The position numbers and the translations under genes are program-made. Below the pieces are notes generated by a model. The model was given only the letters and a program-made list of their open reading frames with translations. It ran no database searches and had not been told where the DNA came from. Positions 10,822 through 21,793 of a DNA stretch of 40,341 nt are shown one piece after another. The stretch comes from Diphasiastrum complanatum (taxonomy: Eukaryota > Streptophyta > Lycopodiopsida > Lycopodiales > Lycopodiaceae): positions 1-40,341 of the forward strand of contig MU835284.1 in NCBI GenBank assembly GCA_029204225.1. The letters are read 5' to 3'. Each line of letters opens with the position of its first letter. Within the stretch, counting starts at the first letter, position 1.

Positions 10822-11155
10822 CTTTACCTCAGATAACAGTTGAGCTAAACATGACTGTCGTGGCGTCGGATCCTTCTCTATAGTTGCACGTTACATGACA
10901 TATGAAAAAGATTATGAAATTGTAAGAAAACTTATCTCTATCTCTCTAATGATGTTCATACTTTTTATAAGGCTTTCACAATTTAGAGTATGACACCCCA
11001 TGCATTGTCTTATGTCTCAAAGTACATGTGCAATAATTAGACTCTTAAAAAGAAGTGACGTTAAATCTCTTTAATAGTAGATAACGGCTGAGCTGAACCC
11101 AACTGTTGTAGCATTGGATCCTCCTCTACAACAACATGATGCATGATCAAAACTG
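10822..11155. repeat. Two ~85 bp direct repeats inside the CACTA region
   Basis: AGATAACAGTTGAGCTAAAC (from about 10829) and AGATAACGGCTGAGCTGAAC (from about 11078), each followed by a similar GACTGTCG/AACTGTTG, GGATCCT and TCTCTA-type tail. They are about 249 bp apart and clearly diverged. The meaning is unknown; they may be part of the subterminal structure or an internal duplication. Confidence 0.6.
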
Positions 11156-11361
11156 AAATAAGGAATATATCTCATTCTCTCTCTTTTTCTCATTCTCTCT
11201 TTCTCTCTCTTTGTCTCTCTCCCTCTCCCTCTCTTTATGTAGATAGCTAGGACCGTACCAAGTTTCAAAAGAAAGAGATGGAGAGAGAGAAAGAAGAAAT
11301 GAGAAAGCGAACTAATCTAGGGTAAACTTTTCATCATCTTCATCTATATTTGTACAGTCTT

Positions 11362-12115
11362 TCAAAGTTCTTCCATTTCTTCACTTTGTCTCTCTATCTC
11401 CTTCCTCATTTCATCTACTTGGGAAGAATACTGCATCTCTTTTCTATAGACACTTAGGCCTCTTACTCTCTTTCGTCCCCGACTATTTTCTTCTAAAGTC
11501 TTCATTACTTTGTCATCGGGGTTTGTTCTTGACATATAATTAATTAAAATCTTCATTCTACACAAAAAAAAAAACATAACTAATCAAATTTACATGCAAA
11601 ATCATATATATGTTCATCATTATATTTTATAAAACTAAATGTATTTAAACCATAATTTCAAAAAATATATGTTATTATATCTCATGTTGGGTGTTACCTT
11701 CAAAGTCTCAGCCACAGGTCAGGATCCAACTCGTCTGCTTTTAGTTTGCCAAAACCTTTACTAGTCTGAGCATCCACATAGATCTCTGCAACAGTTGGAG
11801 CCCTATTCTTTTCTTGTGCCTAAAATTTGGCACTCAACAATAGACAAAAATAAATGACATCATGAAAAAAGAGGTTTCGCATATCGGAGTAAACAAATGC
11901 AAGTTTTGTTGTATACACACATACCAGTCTCATATTGATGCTCGCATATCCAGCTCGACCAACATTCGACATCTTTTTTCTGCCTCTACTTTATCAATTT
12001 CGTTCTTGAGTCTTTGTCTCAATGAACGAAAACTGGACGACAATTTGTCCTTGAAGTACTGTAATGAAAACTAGCAGTCATATTTTGCCTGTGATATGAA
12101 ATAAAACTCATCAAA

Positions 12116-12184
<69 letters not shown>

Positions 12185-12490
12185 ACTCACACACATGATC
12201 TATATAAGATTCAAATAAAAGTAGAGTAGTACTAGCAATGCTTGACGAATTGCCTCGATTTGCACCTTTGGTACATCTCTAATTGTTGGATAATGTAGAT
12301 TCAACTTGGCCTTCATCAACATGAGCATGCACATCTTATCTATCATTACTTTATCGTTGAAGGTGTGCTCAAGGGAATTAGGGAATCGTCTCTTTAAATC
12401 ATCTATGACCCGGCGCTTCTCAGTGATAGGGACAATCCTCCAATCTCTAAACATATTCCTATTAAACGCCCCATGACAGAGCTCCAACCA
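11362..12490 (-). pseudogene. CACTA En/Spm-type (Transposase_24-like) gene remnant
   Basis: Exon-like pieces on the minus strand resemble the plant Ptta/En/Spm transposase family. At 12487-12200: NMFRDWRIVPITEKRRVIDD, RFPNSLEHTFNDKVMIDKM and LHYPTIRDVP. At about 12063-11911: a segment preceded by TTTTCATTACAG, a good acceptor, encoding DKLSSSFRSLRQRLKNEIDK and ending near GTATGT. At about 11820-11700: APTVAEIYVDAQTSKGFGKL, like the conserved region of this family. At 11577-11362: a charged, coiled-coil-like C-terminus (YSSQVDEMRKEIERQSEEME). Introns carry microsatellites. The location inside a CACTA terminus supports the call. The parts I can read do not form one continuous frame, so I treat it as decayed. 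Confidence 0.6.
12115..12178. repeat. (CT)13(AC)19 compound microsatellite
   Basis: Uninterrupted CT run followed by AC run, in a presumed intron of the CACTA transposase remnant. Confidence 0.95.
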
Positions 12491-13350
<860 letters not shown>

Positions 13351-13354
13351 AATT

Positions 13355-14710
13355 TTTGAGACTCAATTTTTGGAGACTACAAATTGTCGAGAATCAAGTT
13401 GTGGAGGAACGAATTTTTGGAGACTCAAGACACAAATTTTTTGAGATATTTTCGAGGTGCATTTCGAGGTTTCAATTTTTGGAGACTTGAAACTCCAATT
13501 TTTGGAGTGTCTCCAAATTTTTAAAACAATTTGTGGAGAGACGAAATTTTGTGGAGAGACAAAATTTTGTGGAGAGACTCGAAACTCGAATTTTTGGAAT
13601 CTCCTTATTTTCGAGACTCAATTTTTGGAGACACCAATTTTTTGAGATACATTTTGAGGGTCATTGTCACTTTGTGGAGAGAAGAATTTTTGGAGGCGAA
13701 TTTTTAAGATATTTTTGAGGTACATTTCGAGGGTCATTGTCAATTTGTGGAGAGACGAATTTTTGGAAGTATTCTCGACGTACATTTCAAGTTACTTTCG
13801 ATGTACTTTCAAGGTATTTTCGAGGGTCTATTTTTCAATATTTTGAGGTACGTTTTGAGGTATTTTTGAGGTACATTTCGAGGTATTTTCAAGGGTCAGT
13901 GTCTCAATTTCGAGGTACTTTCAAGGTTTTGAGACTCAAAATTTTCTAGACACAAAATTTTCGAGACACAATTTGTGGAGAGACGAAATTTTGAGACTCG
14001 AAACTTGAATTTTTGGAGTCTACAGGCTTTCGAGACACAATTTGTGGAGAGACTCGAAACTTTCAAAGGTCATTGTCAATTTGTGGAGAGACGAAGTTTT
14101 GGAGACTCAAGACACGACTTTTTGGAGGTATACATTTTGAGGTATTTTGAGGATCAGTGTCTCAATATTTCGAGGTATTTCGATGTACTTTCAAGGGTCA
14201 TTGTCTCAATTTTCGAGGTCTTTTTTGAGGTATTTCGATGACATTTGAGACTCAAAACTCAAATTTTTGGAGTCTGCAAATTTTTGAGACACAAATTGTT
14301 GAGAGACGAAATTTTGTAGAGAGACTCGAAACTCAAATTTTTTGGAGTCTCCAAACGAGACTCAATTTCAAGGGTCATTGTCAATTTGTGGAAAGACAAA
14401 TTTTTGGAGATTCAAGACACGACTTTTTGGAGGTATTTTGAGGGTCAGTGTCTCAATATTTAGAGGTATTTCGAGGGTTAGTGCCTCAATTTTTTGAGGT
14501 TTTTTTGAGGGTCAGTGTTTCAATGTTCAAGAGTCATTGTCAATTTGTTGAGAGACGAAATTTTGTTGAGAGACTCAAAACTCGAATTTTTGGAGTATAC
14601 AAGTTTTCTGGACACAATTTGTGGAGAGACGAAATTTTATGGAGAGACTCGAAACTCGAATTTTTGGAGTCTACAAGTTTTCGAGACACAATTTGTGGAG
14701 AGACTAAATT
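13355..14710. repeat. Degenerate GAGACTC / GTGGAGAGACGAAATTTT array
   Basis: About 1.35 kb built from a few words repeated in varying order: CAATTTGTGGAGAGACGAAA, GAGACTCGAAACTCGAATTT, TTTTGGAGTCT, TTTCGAGGTATTTT and GGGTCATTGTC. The GTGGAGAGAC word recurs near 13533, 13747, 13973, 14043, 14082, 14618 and 14690, with variants near 14300, 14390 and 14546. Pairs about 300-335 bp apart suggest a higher-order unit of roughly 0.3 kb. Open frames of 60-99 aa occur on the + strand, but they have the same repeated-word composition and no domain. The array replaces the 3' end of the gag gene at 14711. Confidence 0.8.
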
Positions 14711-15355
14711 GCCCTTGCCTTGTTTTTGGCGTGTCGCAAGTGCCTGATCGTCAGTATTTTGATGTCTAGCTTTCACCATTTCTCGCCGTTGCTCTTCCTG
14801 CATCAAGATTCTTGTGAGCTCATCAAAGGTTGGCAATCTTTCTCTTGATGCTTTTCCGCTCACAAACATCTGATAGGGTTCTGCAATGCCGCACAATGCA
14901 TTGTGCACCAGCTCCACATCACGTGTGCGCTCACCAATAGAATGCAGTTCATCTCTCATTGTCTTGATTCTGGTCATGTACGTCTGAATGTGCTCTCCTT
15001 GCTCCATGCGGGCACTATTCAACTTTGACTTCAGAAACATGATTCTTGACGGATTTGACGTCTCGAACTGCTCCTTTAGCACATCCCATGCCTGTCTGGG
15101 TGTAACAGTATCACAAATGTGGGTAATGATGTGATCCTTCATTGACAAGTTACTAAAGGTCAAAGCTTTCCTCATTTTTTTGTCGAACACTTTGATATCT
15201 GCTTCATTTGGTGGCCTTCTCTCATCACCTGTGACGACTTCCCTCACGTCTTTCTCCATCAGTATGTTTTTCATTTTGAATTTCCACACTGCATAGTTGA
15301 AAATCCTGTCCAATTTGCTACTTTCACTCAAAATGGACTCTCCCATGTTTGTCAT
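14711..15355 (-). CDS. Copia Gag, N-terminal ~215 aa (truncated)
   Basis: Open frame from ATG at 15355 with the plant copia gag fold (DUF4219/UBN2 type): ESSKLDRIFNYAVWKFKMKN, AWDVLKEQFETSNPSRIMFL, YMTRIKTMRDELHSIGERTR, LPTFDELTRILMQEEQRRE. Gag forms the virus-like particle that packages the element RNA. The frame stays open past 14711, but from there it encodes only the repeat array, so the zinc knuckle and all of pol are lost. It is the same family type as the gag at 31301. Upstream on the same strand lie a long leader, a primer site and an LTR, so this is the 5' third of an element. Start chosen because MTN..ESILSESSKLD aligns with MATLSESVLNESSKLE of the 31 kb copy. Confidence 0.85.
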
Positions 15356-16653
15356 CGCAAAACTGCTTGAAACTTCTGCCTTAGGCTAAGAACAGTATGC
15401 CGAGGCCAACAGTGATGTCAGAAGCTGAAAATAATGACCTGCACTTTTTCCCTTACCAGGCCTCGCCGCTTTTTCCACCAATTTGAAAGCCAAATCGGCG
15501 TCGCCTTCCGAAATGCACTCAGTCGTCAACTCCCAACAACGTGCCCAGTGGAATGGTGAAATCACTTCTAGCGTACTCCGAACACTTTCTCCGCTGCAAT
15601 CACTCTGTTTTGCTATACCATACTTGCAGGTACAGTCGGGGTGCCCTTCGTTTGGAGGTTATAGCCTTTCGTTTGGGTCAAAACGGGCAAAGGACCCAAG
15701 AATAGAGACTTTTCTAGTTTTTGAACTGTTTCTTCACCTTGAAGAAACTTCACTCTTCACTTGTGAAGGGACCCAACTCAACTTTCAGTACAAAATTTTT
15801 TCATGAAGTTGAAGGCCAGAATGCACTTCACTTCTTCAGGGCCCTGTTCAAAGCCCATCCAATGGCTGAACCAAATCTTGTCGTCGAAGTTTGTCTCCCA
15901 TCACAAGTTCTGGACCGTCGATGCATTTGACACCTCATCCAAAGGTCCAAACTACATCAAGGCATTGAACCGCGCTCCTACAGTCGATATGGCCTTCCAG
16001 ACGCTACAACATCCATCACGTTGGGCACACGAACAGCCCGCGACCTCCCTGTCTGCAGTCGCGCCTCCCCACACTCAAAATTGCTTGATCTAATTCGCTT
16101 GTGGATCGATTTGAGCACAATTTGAGGCCAGGAGCAGGGTCACCTTACTGATTCCAAGACTGTAGAGTGTTCACTCAAGAAATTCCGTGGAGAAACGATG
16201 ATTATAGCTCAACTTGACAAAGTGGCTTTTTTCACATTTTTACCGCAAATCTGCTAGGTTAACTGTCTGGAGACAATTCTCTGACATAAACCTCAAAATC
16301 TCTCCATGGCTGGTCGACAATGTGATTAGCTTCCAACCTGTCCTTACGGCATCCAAGACGGTGAGCAGACAGCGAAGAAATCACAAGTTATGTATAAAAA
16401 CCATAACCCCAAGCCCGGTTTCAATTTTCAGCTGGCTTCAAAATTGTCAATTTTTTATCAGATTTTTTCCTGTCCAATTCTATGCACAGGCTAATAATCC
16501 CTCTGCTGAGCTTAGCAAGCCTCTATAAACTAGAAATCGTGCACCAGTGCTTCTCTTTTCGTCTTCAACCCGCCGTAAACCCCGAACTCTCAGAAGACAG
16601 TTCTTCCGAAGCTCTCTTCAACGACGATGTTGTACTGTGTACACTCCCTGTAT
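15356..16653 (-). other. Leader of the copia element at 14.7-16.9 kb
   Basis: 1.3 kb between primer site and gag start with no recognisable protein; small + strand frames here (60-107 aa) show no domains. Long leaders are seen in the other copia copies of this window too. Confidence 0.55.
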
Positions 16654-16666
16654 GGCTCTGATACCA
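16654..16666 (-). other. Primer-binding site, initiator tRNA-Met
   Basis: Reads TGGTATCAGAGCC on the minus strand, the standard plant copia primer site, four bases inside the LTR. Confidence 0.88.
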
Positions 16667-16670
16667 ACTT

Positions 16671-16905
16671 TGCTTTGCACAAGAACACAGATCATGCTAC
16701 ACAGTAACACAGACAGAAAACACTCTCCACAACAGGCTCACATAGCAACTGTCTCAAAATGAAATTACATTGTACATATAGTTGTTCACTCAGGCAACCC
16801 ATGCATGACCCAGGTTGTCGTTGGCGGGATGTGTGTTCCGTCGACTTGCCTCATGGCGAGGCCAACTGATCCTTATCCACTGATAGGACCCACAGTATAG
16901 TAACA
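16671..16905 (-). repeat. 5' LTR of the copia element at 14.7-16.9 kb
   Basis: About 235 bp. In sense (minus) it starts TGTTACTATACTG and ends GTGCAAAGCA next to the primer site. The outer border is set by the change to gypsy integrase sequence at 16906. The partner LTR is not found; it would lie beyond the repeat array, and the element is truncated. Confidence 0.65.
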
Positions 16906-17860
16906 CAGTGATTCTACTTTAATTCTAACTCTGTGGACTTAGGATCTCTATCTCTAACAATGTCACTCAACAGTTTATACGACCAAAATAATCTTTCAAC
17001 AAAGATCTGGGCTAAAATCAGCGGTCTTAATAGTTGACTTAACTGGTATGAACACAACTGACTTATTTAACTGATCCACAACAATCCAAATAGAATCATT
17101 TTGTTGTTGGGTCTTCAAAAGTTCCCAACTACAAAATCCATCAATATGCTTTCCCATCTCTTGTCAAGGATATCCAACGGATGTAACAAACTACCAGCTT
17201 TAAGTTGTTGGGTCTTTGCTAGTTGACATGGCTTGTATTTATTCACATATGACTCGACGTATGGCTTGAGTTTTGGCCAATAAAACTCTCTTCTGACCAA
17301 GTCAAGAGACTTGTGTATACTGGGATGTCCTGCACAGGGCATGTCATGACATTCAAACAAAACCTTGCGTTTGAGATCATCATTGCCAGACACACAAATC
17401 TTTCAATTCCCAAATAGCAATCCATCTCGAATGATATACTGTTCCACAATCTTCTTATCTTTCTTTGTTAGTTGAGTCCCATGTGAACCCGACTCAACAC
17501 AGTCCTCATTTTTTTCGGTTCGAATAATGTTCCAAATACGACCAAAATGGGAATCGATTTCATATTTTTCTCTCATCAAAAGATATAGATCCATAGAAAT
17601 ATAGGTGAATGAAAACTCGTTCCGTTCATCAATCCGACTAAGAGCATCTGCAACTTGATTCAATCTATCTCTTGTATAATGGATTTCATGATCAAATTCT
17701 TGCATCAATTCAACCCATCAAGCTCTAATTTCCAAAGTTTTACCCTTACCTCTAGGGATTTCGATCATCTGTGCCACAGACTTTCTTTTTTTTGGACAAA
17801 ATTTTATCATATGCCAGGGTTTTTAAGCCTTCTCTTTCTGGGACATAGATTTCTTCATCT
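16906..17860 (-). pseudogene. Ty3/gypsy relic (copy 2), internally deleted
   Basis: From right to left: a remnant of the gag knuckle (HMIKFCPKK) and the start of protease (MIEIPRGKGKTLEI, 17770-17725), then an abrupt jump to RNase H C-terminus (LMQEFDHEIHYTRDRLNQVA). The integrase zinc finger (ECHDMPCAGHPSIHKSLDLV, YVNKYKPCQLAK) and integrase core (NDSIWIVVDQLNKS, FIPVKST, then RDRDPK in another frame) follow. Compared with copy 1 at 7.5-9.9 kb, the protease body, RT and most of RNase H are missing, while more integrase is kept. One of the zinc cysteines is Tyr (NKYKPC). Stops and shifts are present. Confidence 0.85.
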
Positions 17861-17899
17861 TTTTTTTTTTTTTTGGTTTTTGGAGTTCTGATGTCAATT

Positions 17900-18145
17900 G
17901 ATCCAAATGGCAGTACTAGACATTGTCTGGTGTGATTTGTAGTACACCAAACAAACAGATGAGAGATTTCTTGGCACAACTCTTTGACAAATAGCACTTT
18001 TCACAAAGACTAAAAAAAAATATTGTAAAACTTTTTTCACTCAACAGATTTTCAATCTATCTGATGTTGCCCTAGCCTTCTAATGCCTCCGGGACTATGT
18101 CTTTACTCCCCACTAATGCTTCTGAGCCCCAAAACCTGCAAAATA
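17900..18145 (-). repeat. Copia leader fragment (homologous to 31601-31940)
   Basis: Shares ACTAGACA-TGTCT-GTGTGATTTGT, GATGAGAGATTTCTTGGCA, CACTCAACAGATTTTCAATC, TGCCTCCGGGACT and CCTGCAAAATACACC with the leader of the complete copia element at 27.2-32.3 kb. It is one diverged copy of a unit that is tandemly doubled there. It is joined on the right to a gag of a different copia family. Confidence 0.8.
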
Positions 18146-18637
18146 CACCAAGACCTTAATGCTCTCATCAATGCAAGCCAACTCATTATTTAATGCTTTC
18201 ACTCTCAAAATAAAAGTATTTCGACTTTCTTCATTATTTTTCAAACAAGAAAAGATTTTCTTTCTTAGATTCAACACTCTAGAAGTAGACTTGGATTCAT
18301 CAAGCTTCTTCAATGAATCCCAAGCATCCTTAGATGAAATACTCTTACCAACTTCCTTGAGAAGCTCATTGGTAACATTCATCTTGATCATGTGGAGAGC
18401 CTTCTTGGCCCTCTTGTCATACCTCACTTGATCTTGTTGTATTGTTGGTCTCTCCTCCAAACCTACAATAATATCCAAAACATCATTCATCTCAAGAAGT
18501 GATTCCATCCTCACTTTCCACAATGAATAATTACTTGAGATAAGCCTATTATGGCTTTCAACATGACTCCACTTGATGTAGCCATGTAGCAATGACCTGC
18601 ACAAAGCACTCCTTTGAACAACAAAAAAAGTTTTCAA
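18146..18637 (-). pseudogene. Copia Gag N-terminal fragment
   Basis: Minus-strand frame with NRLISSNYSLWKVRMESLLE, YDKRAKKALHMIKMNVTNEL, SSKDAWDSLKKLDESKSTSR and TFILRVKALNNELACIDESI. This is the plant copia gag core, most like the gag at 36013 in this window. The first ~30 residues of the open frame do not match gag. The gag ends abruptly after about 145 residues, at the junction with the foreign leader fragment. Confidence 0.75.
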
Positions 18638-19132
18638 AAGAAAATCACAAAGATATGAAACTTCTCAATTCTCTTCTAGCACTTATACCAAGCAAATCAA
18701 CATATAAAATTATGAAATCTTGATCAACCTATGATCTATCCTCAATCTAATGTCTCTTGCCACTTCCTAAGATTGAAACACACTCAAATGAGGTTCAGTA
18801 ACTTCACTATCTAGAGATACAATCAAAAATAGGGTTTTGACAAAATCACAAAAAAATGAATATGCAAATGCCAAAAACTTGATATGCAATCTATTAGCCA
18901 CAACTTAGCTATTCCAATGATAAAAAAATCGGCCAAACACAACATGTGATGTGAGAAATCAGAATTGATCAAGATTATAAACCTATATAGGGTTTTTATC
19001 TACAAAAGATCCAATCTACATATGCAAGAAACTCGATTTTGGTGTAGAATCCAATCTGGCATGCTCTATCATTGATATCTTCTCCAAATCATTGATAGAT
19101 GTCATTGCCTCCTTCATAACCCGAAACACAAT
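18638..19132 (-). other. Leader of the 18-19.4 kb copia fragment
   Basis: AT-rich, no coding signal; lies between the gag fragment and the primer site of the same orientation. Confidence 0.5.
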
Positions 19133-19143
19133 CTTTGATACCA
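19133..19143 (-). other. Primer-binding site (tRNA-Met-like, one change)
   Basis: TGGTATCAAAG on the minus strand, one base off TGGTATCAGAG, directly touching the LTR. Confidence 0.7.
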
Positions 19144-19434
19144 TGTGAAAGATTTCAGATCCATAAAGATTTAAATCCATAAAATGATCTTTGGTTAGAA
19201 GAACAATATATCACCAATCTTGCCGATGTAGAAAAATCAGCATCTACACATAAAATGAGATGCAAACTCTAATAGACCTTGATCAAACATGAAAAAAAAA
19301 GTACTGTTGCTGTCCATACATTTATAGTAAGCTACTATATCTCACACTTGTGGATCTAAAAATAGCAATTATTGATCATCCTACTAAACAAATGTAGCAA
19401 ATATGACTAAACTAGTTGAATCTTTCATACAACA
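19144..19434 (-). repeat. 5' LTR of the 18-19.4 kb copia fragment
   Basis: About 291 bp with TGTGAAAGATT at one end and AATCTTTCATACAACA at the other, giving TG...CA ends. The outer end is an estimate from that inverted pair. Confidence 0.55.
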
Positions 19435-19746
19435 CTCGATAGTGTAGGGTGTATGCAATGAAGCATGACACTCCTTGCTTAGTGAAGAAAGTGAAGGTTG
19501 AAAGCACATTACTTTTGAAACAGATTGCGGGTCAAAGAAATTCGTAGGAAGCACAATGAAACAAGTCAATCTTTTGTTGCAGAGCCTTTGTCAAAGAAGT
19601 CGACTCCCTCAATTTGTGGAACCATTGAGCATACTACTTGAGTTTTATTTTGACTTAATTTATCTTGAAATTTGCCCCTGTCATGAATATCTATGTGTGA
19701 CCACTCAACTTCTCAGACTGAGAACGGATTTGACAACAATATCTTC
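19435..19746. other. Unassigned stretch
   Basis: Short frames only; nothing recognised. Confidence 0.35.
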
Positions 19747-20306
19747 ATGACTCCATCTCAGTTTGCCACCCCTTTTGTTTCATTCCCCAAAGTACTGATA
19801 CTCTCTAAAGCTTCTTCTACGACTACTACTTACTAATCTTTGCCTCAAGCCACCCCTCTTAAAATCGCTGTTGTTTCTCTTCATAGACTCACAATAATCA
19901 AATCCTTGAATTCTCACACTCGTTCAGAAGCTTCCTTGCCTTCAACTATTTCTTATAGATCAAATACAACCTTTACTTCTATATCTGATTCATTGTCCAG
20001 TTTGATTTATGTTATTTCCATTTCTCCTCTTGAACAGGTACTCTTCATAGCACTCCCAACTCGAAGGGGATATATCATTCTCGATAAGATTCCTTTTCTT
20101 TTCTCAGCCTCTAAAACTTTAAGCATCAACGATTATGAAACTTCGTTAAAAACTCCCACAACTCCACTTACAATTGCCAACTCCAGGTAGCCTATCACTC
20201 TCAAGCAGTCAAAACTCAATTTGGAACCTCTTTTCTCTAGTAAGGATGAAGGCTTCAAAGTAATGACAGAAGATCCACCCTATGGTAAGAAAGCAACAAT
20301 CTCATA
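19747..20306 (+). pseudogene. Decayed open frame of unknown identity
   Basis: One reading frame runs from ATG at 19747 to TAG at 20306 with only two internal stops (TAA near 19831, TAG at 20188). It is Ser/Thr-rich at first (LSKASSTTTT, SLPSTISYRSNTTFTSISDS) and then more mixed (NLEPLFSSKDEGFKVMTEDP). I recognise no domain. The length with few stops suggests a former coding region, possibly of a transposable element, but chance is not excluded. Confidence 0.3.
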
Positions 20307-20785
20307 GATAGGGAAAACAATAGATGGCTCTTTCATAGCAAGCCGTCTAGATGCTTTTTGCAAATAGGAAAGGTCGAACTTTTGAGTCAGATCTAGACAT
20401 TAATAAGAGCCTTCCACTAGCGCTTTTGCAATTTGTGAGTGTGATTTGCACTCATATAGTTCCAAGATTTTGTTATTCTTGTTTTTGTGTACATTGTATT
20501 GATTTTGATTTTGATTTTGAAGAGAAACGTAGCACAATCCAGAAGGCATAAACAAATGTTGGTAGGTCTGCCATAGTTATTTAATGCGCTACGTCTCACC
20601 TTCCGATCTCAAAACCAGTCACTTATGATGCAGCGGAAGCTTTTCCACAAAATTTTGTCATCATACAATGACACAACCTATCAAAGTAAACTTTTTTTTC
20701 TAGAATGTGTGCTTACAGGAGAAGGCATCAATTCATTTTCTGGATGTGTTGACCTCATGAAATTAAATTGTGAGTTTGCATGCAA

Positions 20786-20787
<2 letters not shown>
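20307..20787. other. Unassigned stretch
   Basis: No supported gene, RNA or repeat apart from a short GATTTT run near 20500. Confidence 0.35.
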
Positions 20788-20848
<61 letters not shown>

Positions 20849-20849
20849 G
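20788..20849. repeat. (GA)n microsatellite
   Basis: About 62 bp of GA with one interruption (GATAGAGAG) near the end. Confidence 0.95.
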
Positions 20850-21793
20850 CCTCATGCAAATTCAAATACCTTTTGCTTTTGCTTATGCCTCATGCATCAT
20901 TTGCATGACGTCATAGTAATTTCTTTAAATTGACAACAAATGCATGTTACTTCAGCCTTCAACTAAGGATTTAGCCTCACATATTCAACCTGCCACCACA
21001 TAATATCTTGTAACGTTGACTTTTTTTCCAAACTCCATTGACCTACCTCAACACATAGTATTGCCTTTGCAAGGCAATGCCAAAAAGCTCAGCTTCGAAA
21101 TCATTGACTATGTTTTGCAAATGCAGATCCCACTGCATAAAGGTCATGTGAAAAGCAACAACTATGCATTACACAATGGAATGAGAGCTGTCATCTGACT
21201 AGCTCATTCTATAATACGTAAGGGTGATTACATGATCTTCTGCCACCCTAAGTCATGGTTGGGTATACGCTAATCTCAACTTATGGCGCACCATGTTTCA
21301 ATGAATGGCATAATGACTAGACAATGTCCTACATGGAGAAGCTTCACTTTATGTCTATCTCACTCTCTCCCCATAAGGATTGGGGGTCCCATCGCCTACT
21401 TTCCCTATTTCCTTTTGCATCAAAATTATTTTATACACTCAAAAATCCTGAGTTATAAAAGTTCATTTCATACTATGTTTCCTGGTTTCCCACCGGATGC
21501 CCGGGATGGCCACGGATGAACCGGTCTCAATTGTGAGCCAATTATAGTACTGACCGGCCCTATACCGGCCAAACGGGTCGCCTTCTTCTCCTTTCCTAGC
21601 TTTCCTATTATTCAATTCACGCTCCAAAGGTACGTCGAAAGCAGACTATTGCGATCTCTCTGTTCTTCCACTGCTCGAAGTCTCGTTTTCGTTTGTTTGC
21701 TGCCTTTCTCGTCGGGGATGTACAGTTGCTCAGAAGCTGTGCACATATTCGACCTTCACAGATACGATCTCACTACTCTGGTTTTGTTTTGAA
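20850..21793. promoter_or_regulatory. Region upstream of the IRE1-like gene
   Basis: No gene. The last 250 bp has GC-rich patches, including the direct repeat ACCGGCC-CTAT-ACCGGCC near 21553, then a CT-rich stretch before the start codon, consistent with a plant 5' UTR. No clear TATA box, and no correctly spaced ER-stress element (CCAAT-N9-CCACG) was found. Promoter function is inferred only from position. Confidence 0.35.

Noticed and set aside
13457-14769. Series of + strand frames with FVERLETRIFG-like repeats
   Set aside because: They follow the repeated-word DNA array; the same phrase recurs in different frames and no start, splice or domain evidence supports a protein.
21283-21519. 78 aa open frame upstream of the IRE1-like gene
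   Set aside because: No domain and no continuity with exon 1; likely chance.
21480-21560. ER-stress response element near the IRE1-like promoter (CCACG and CCAAT words)
   Set aside because: Both words occur but in the wrong order and spacing for an ERSE.
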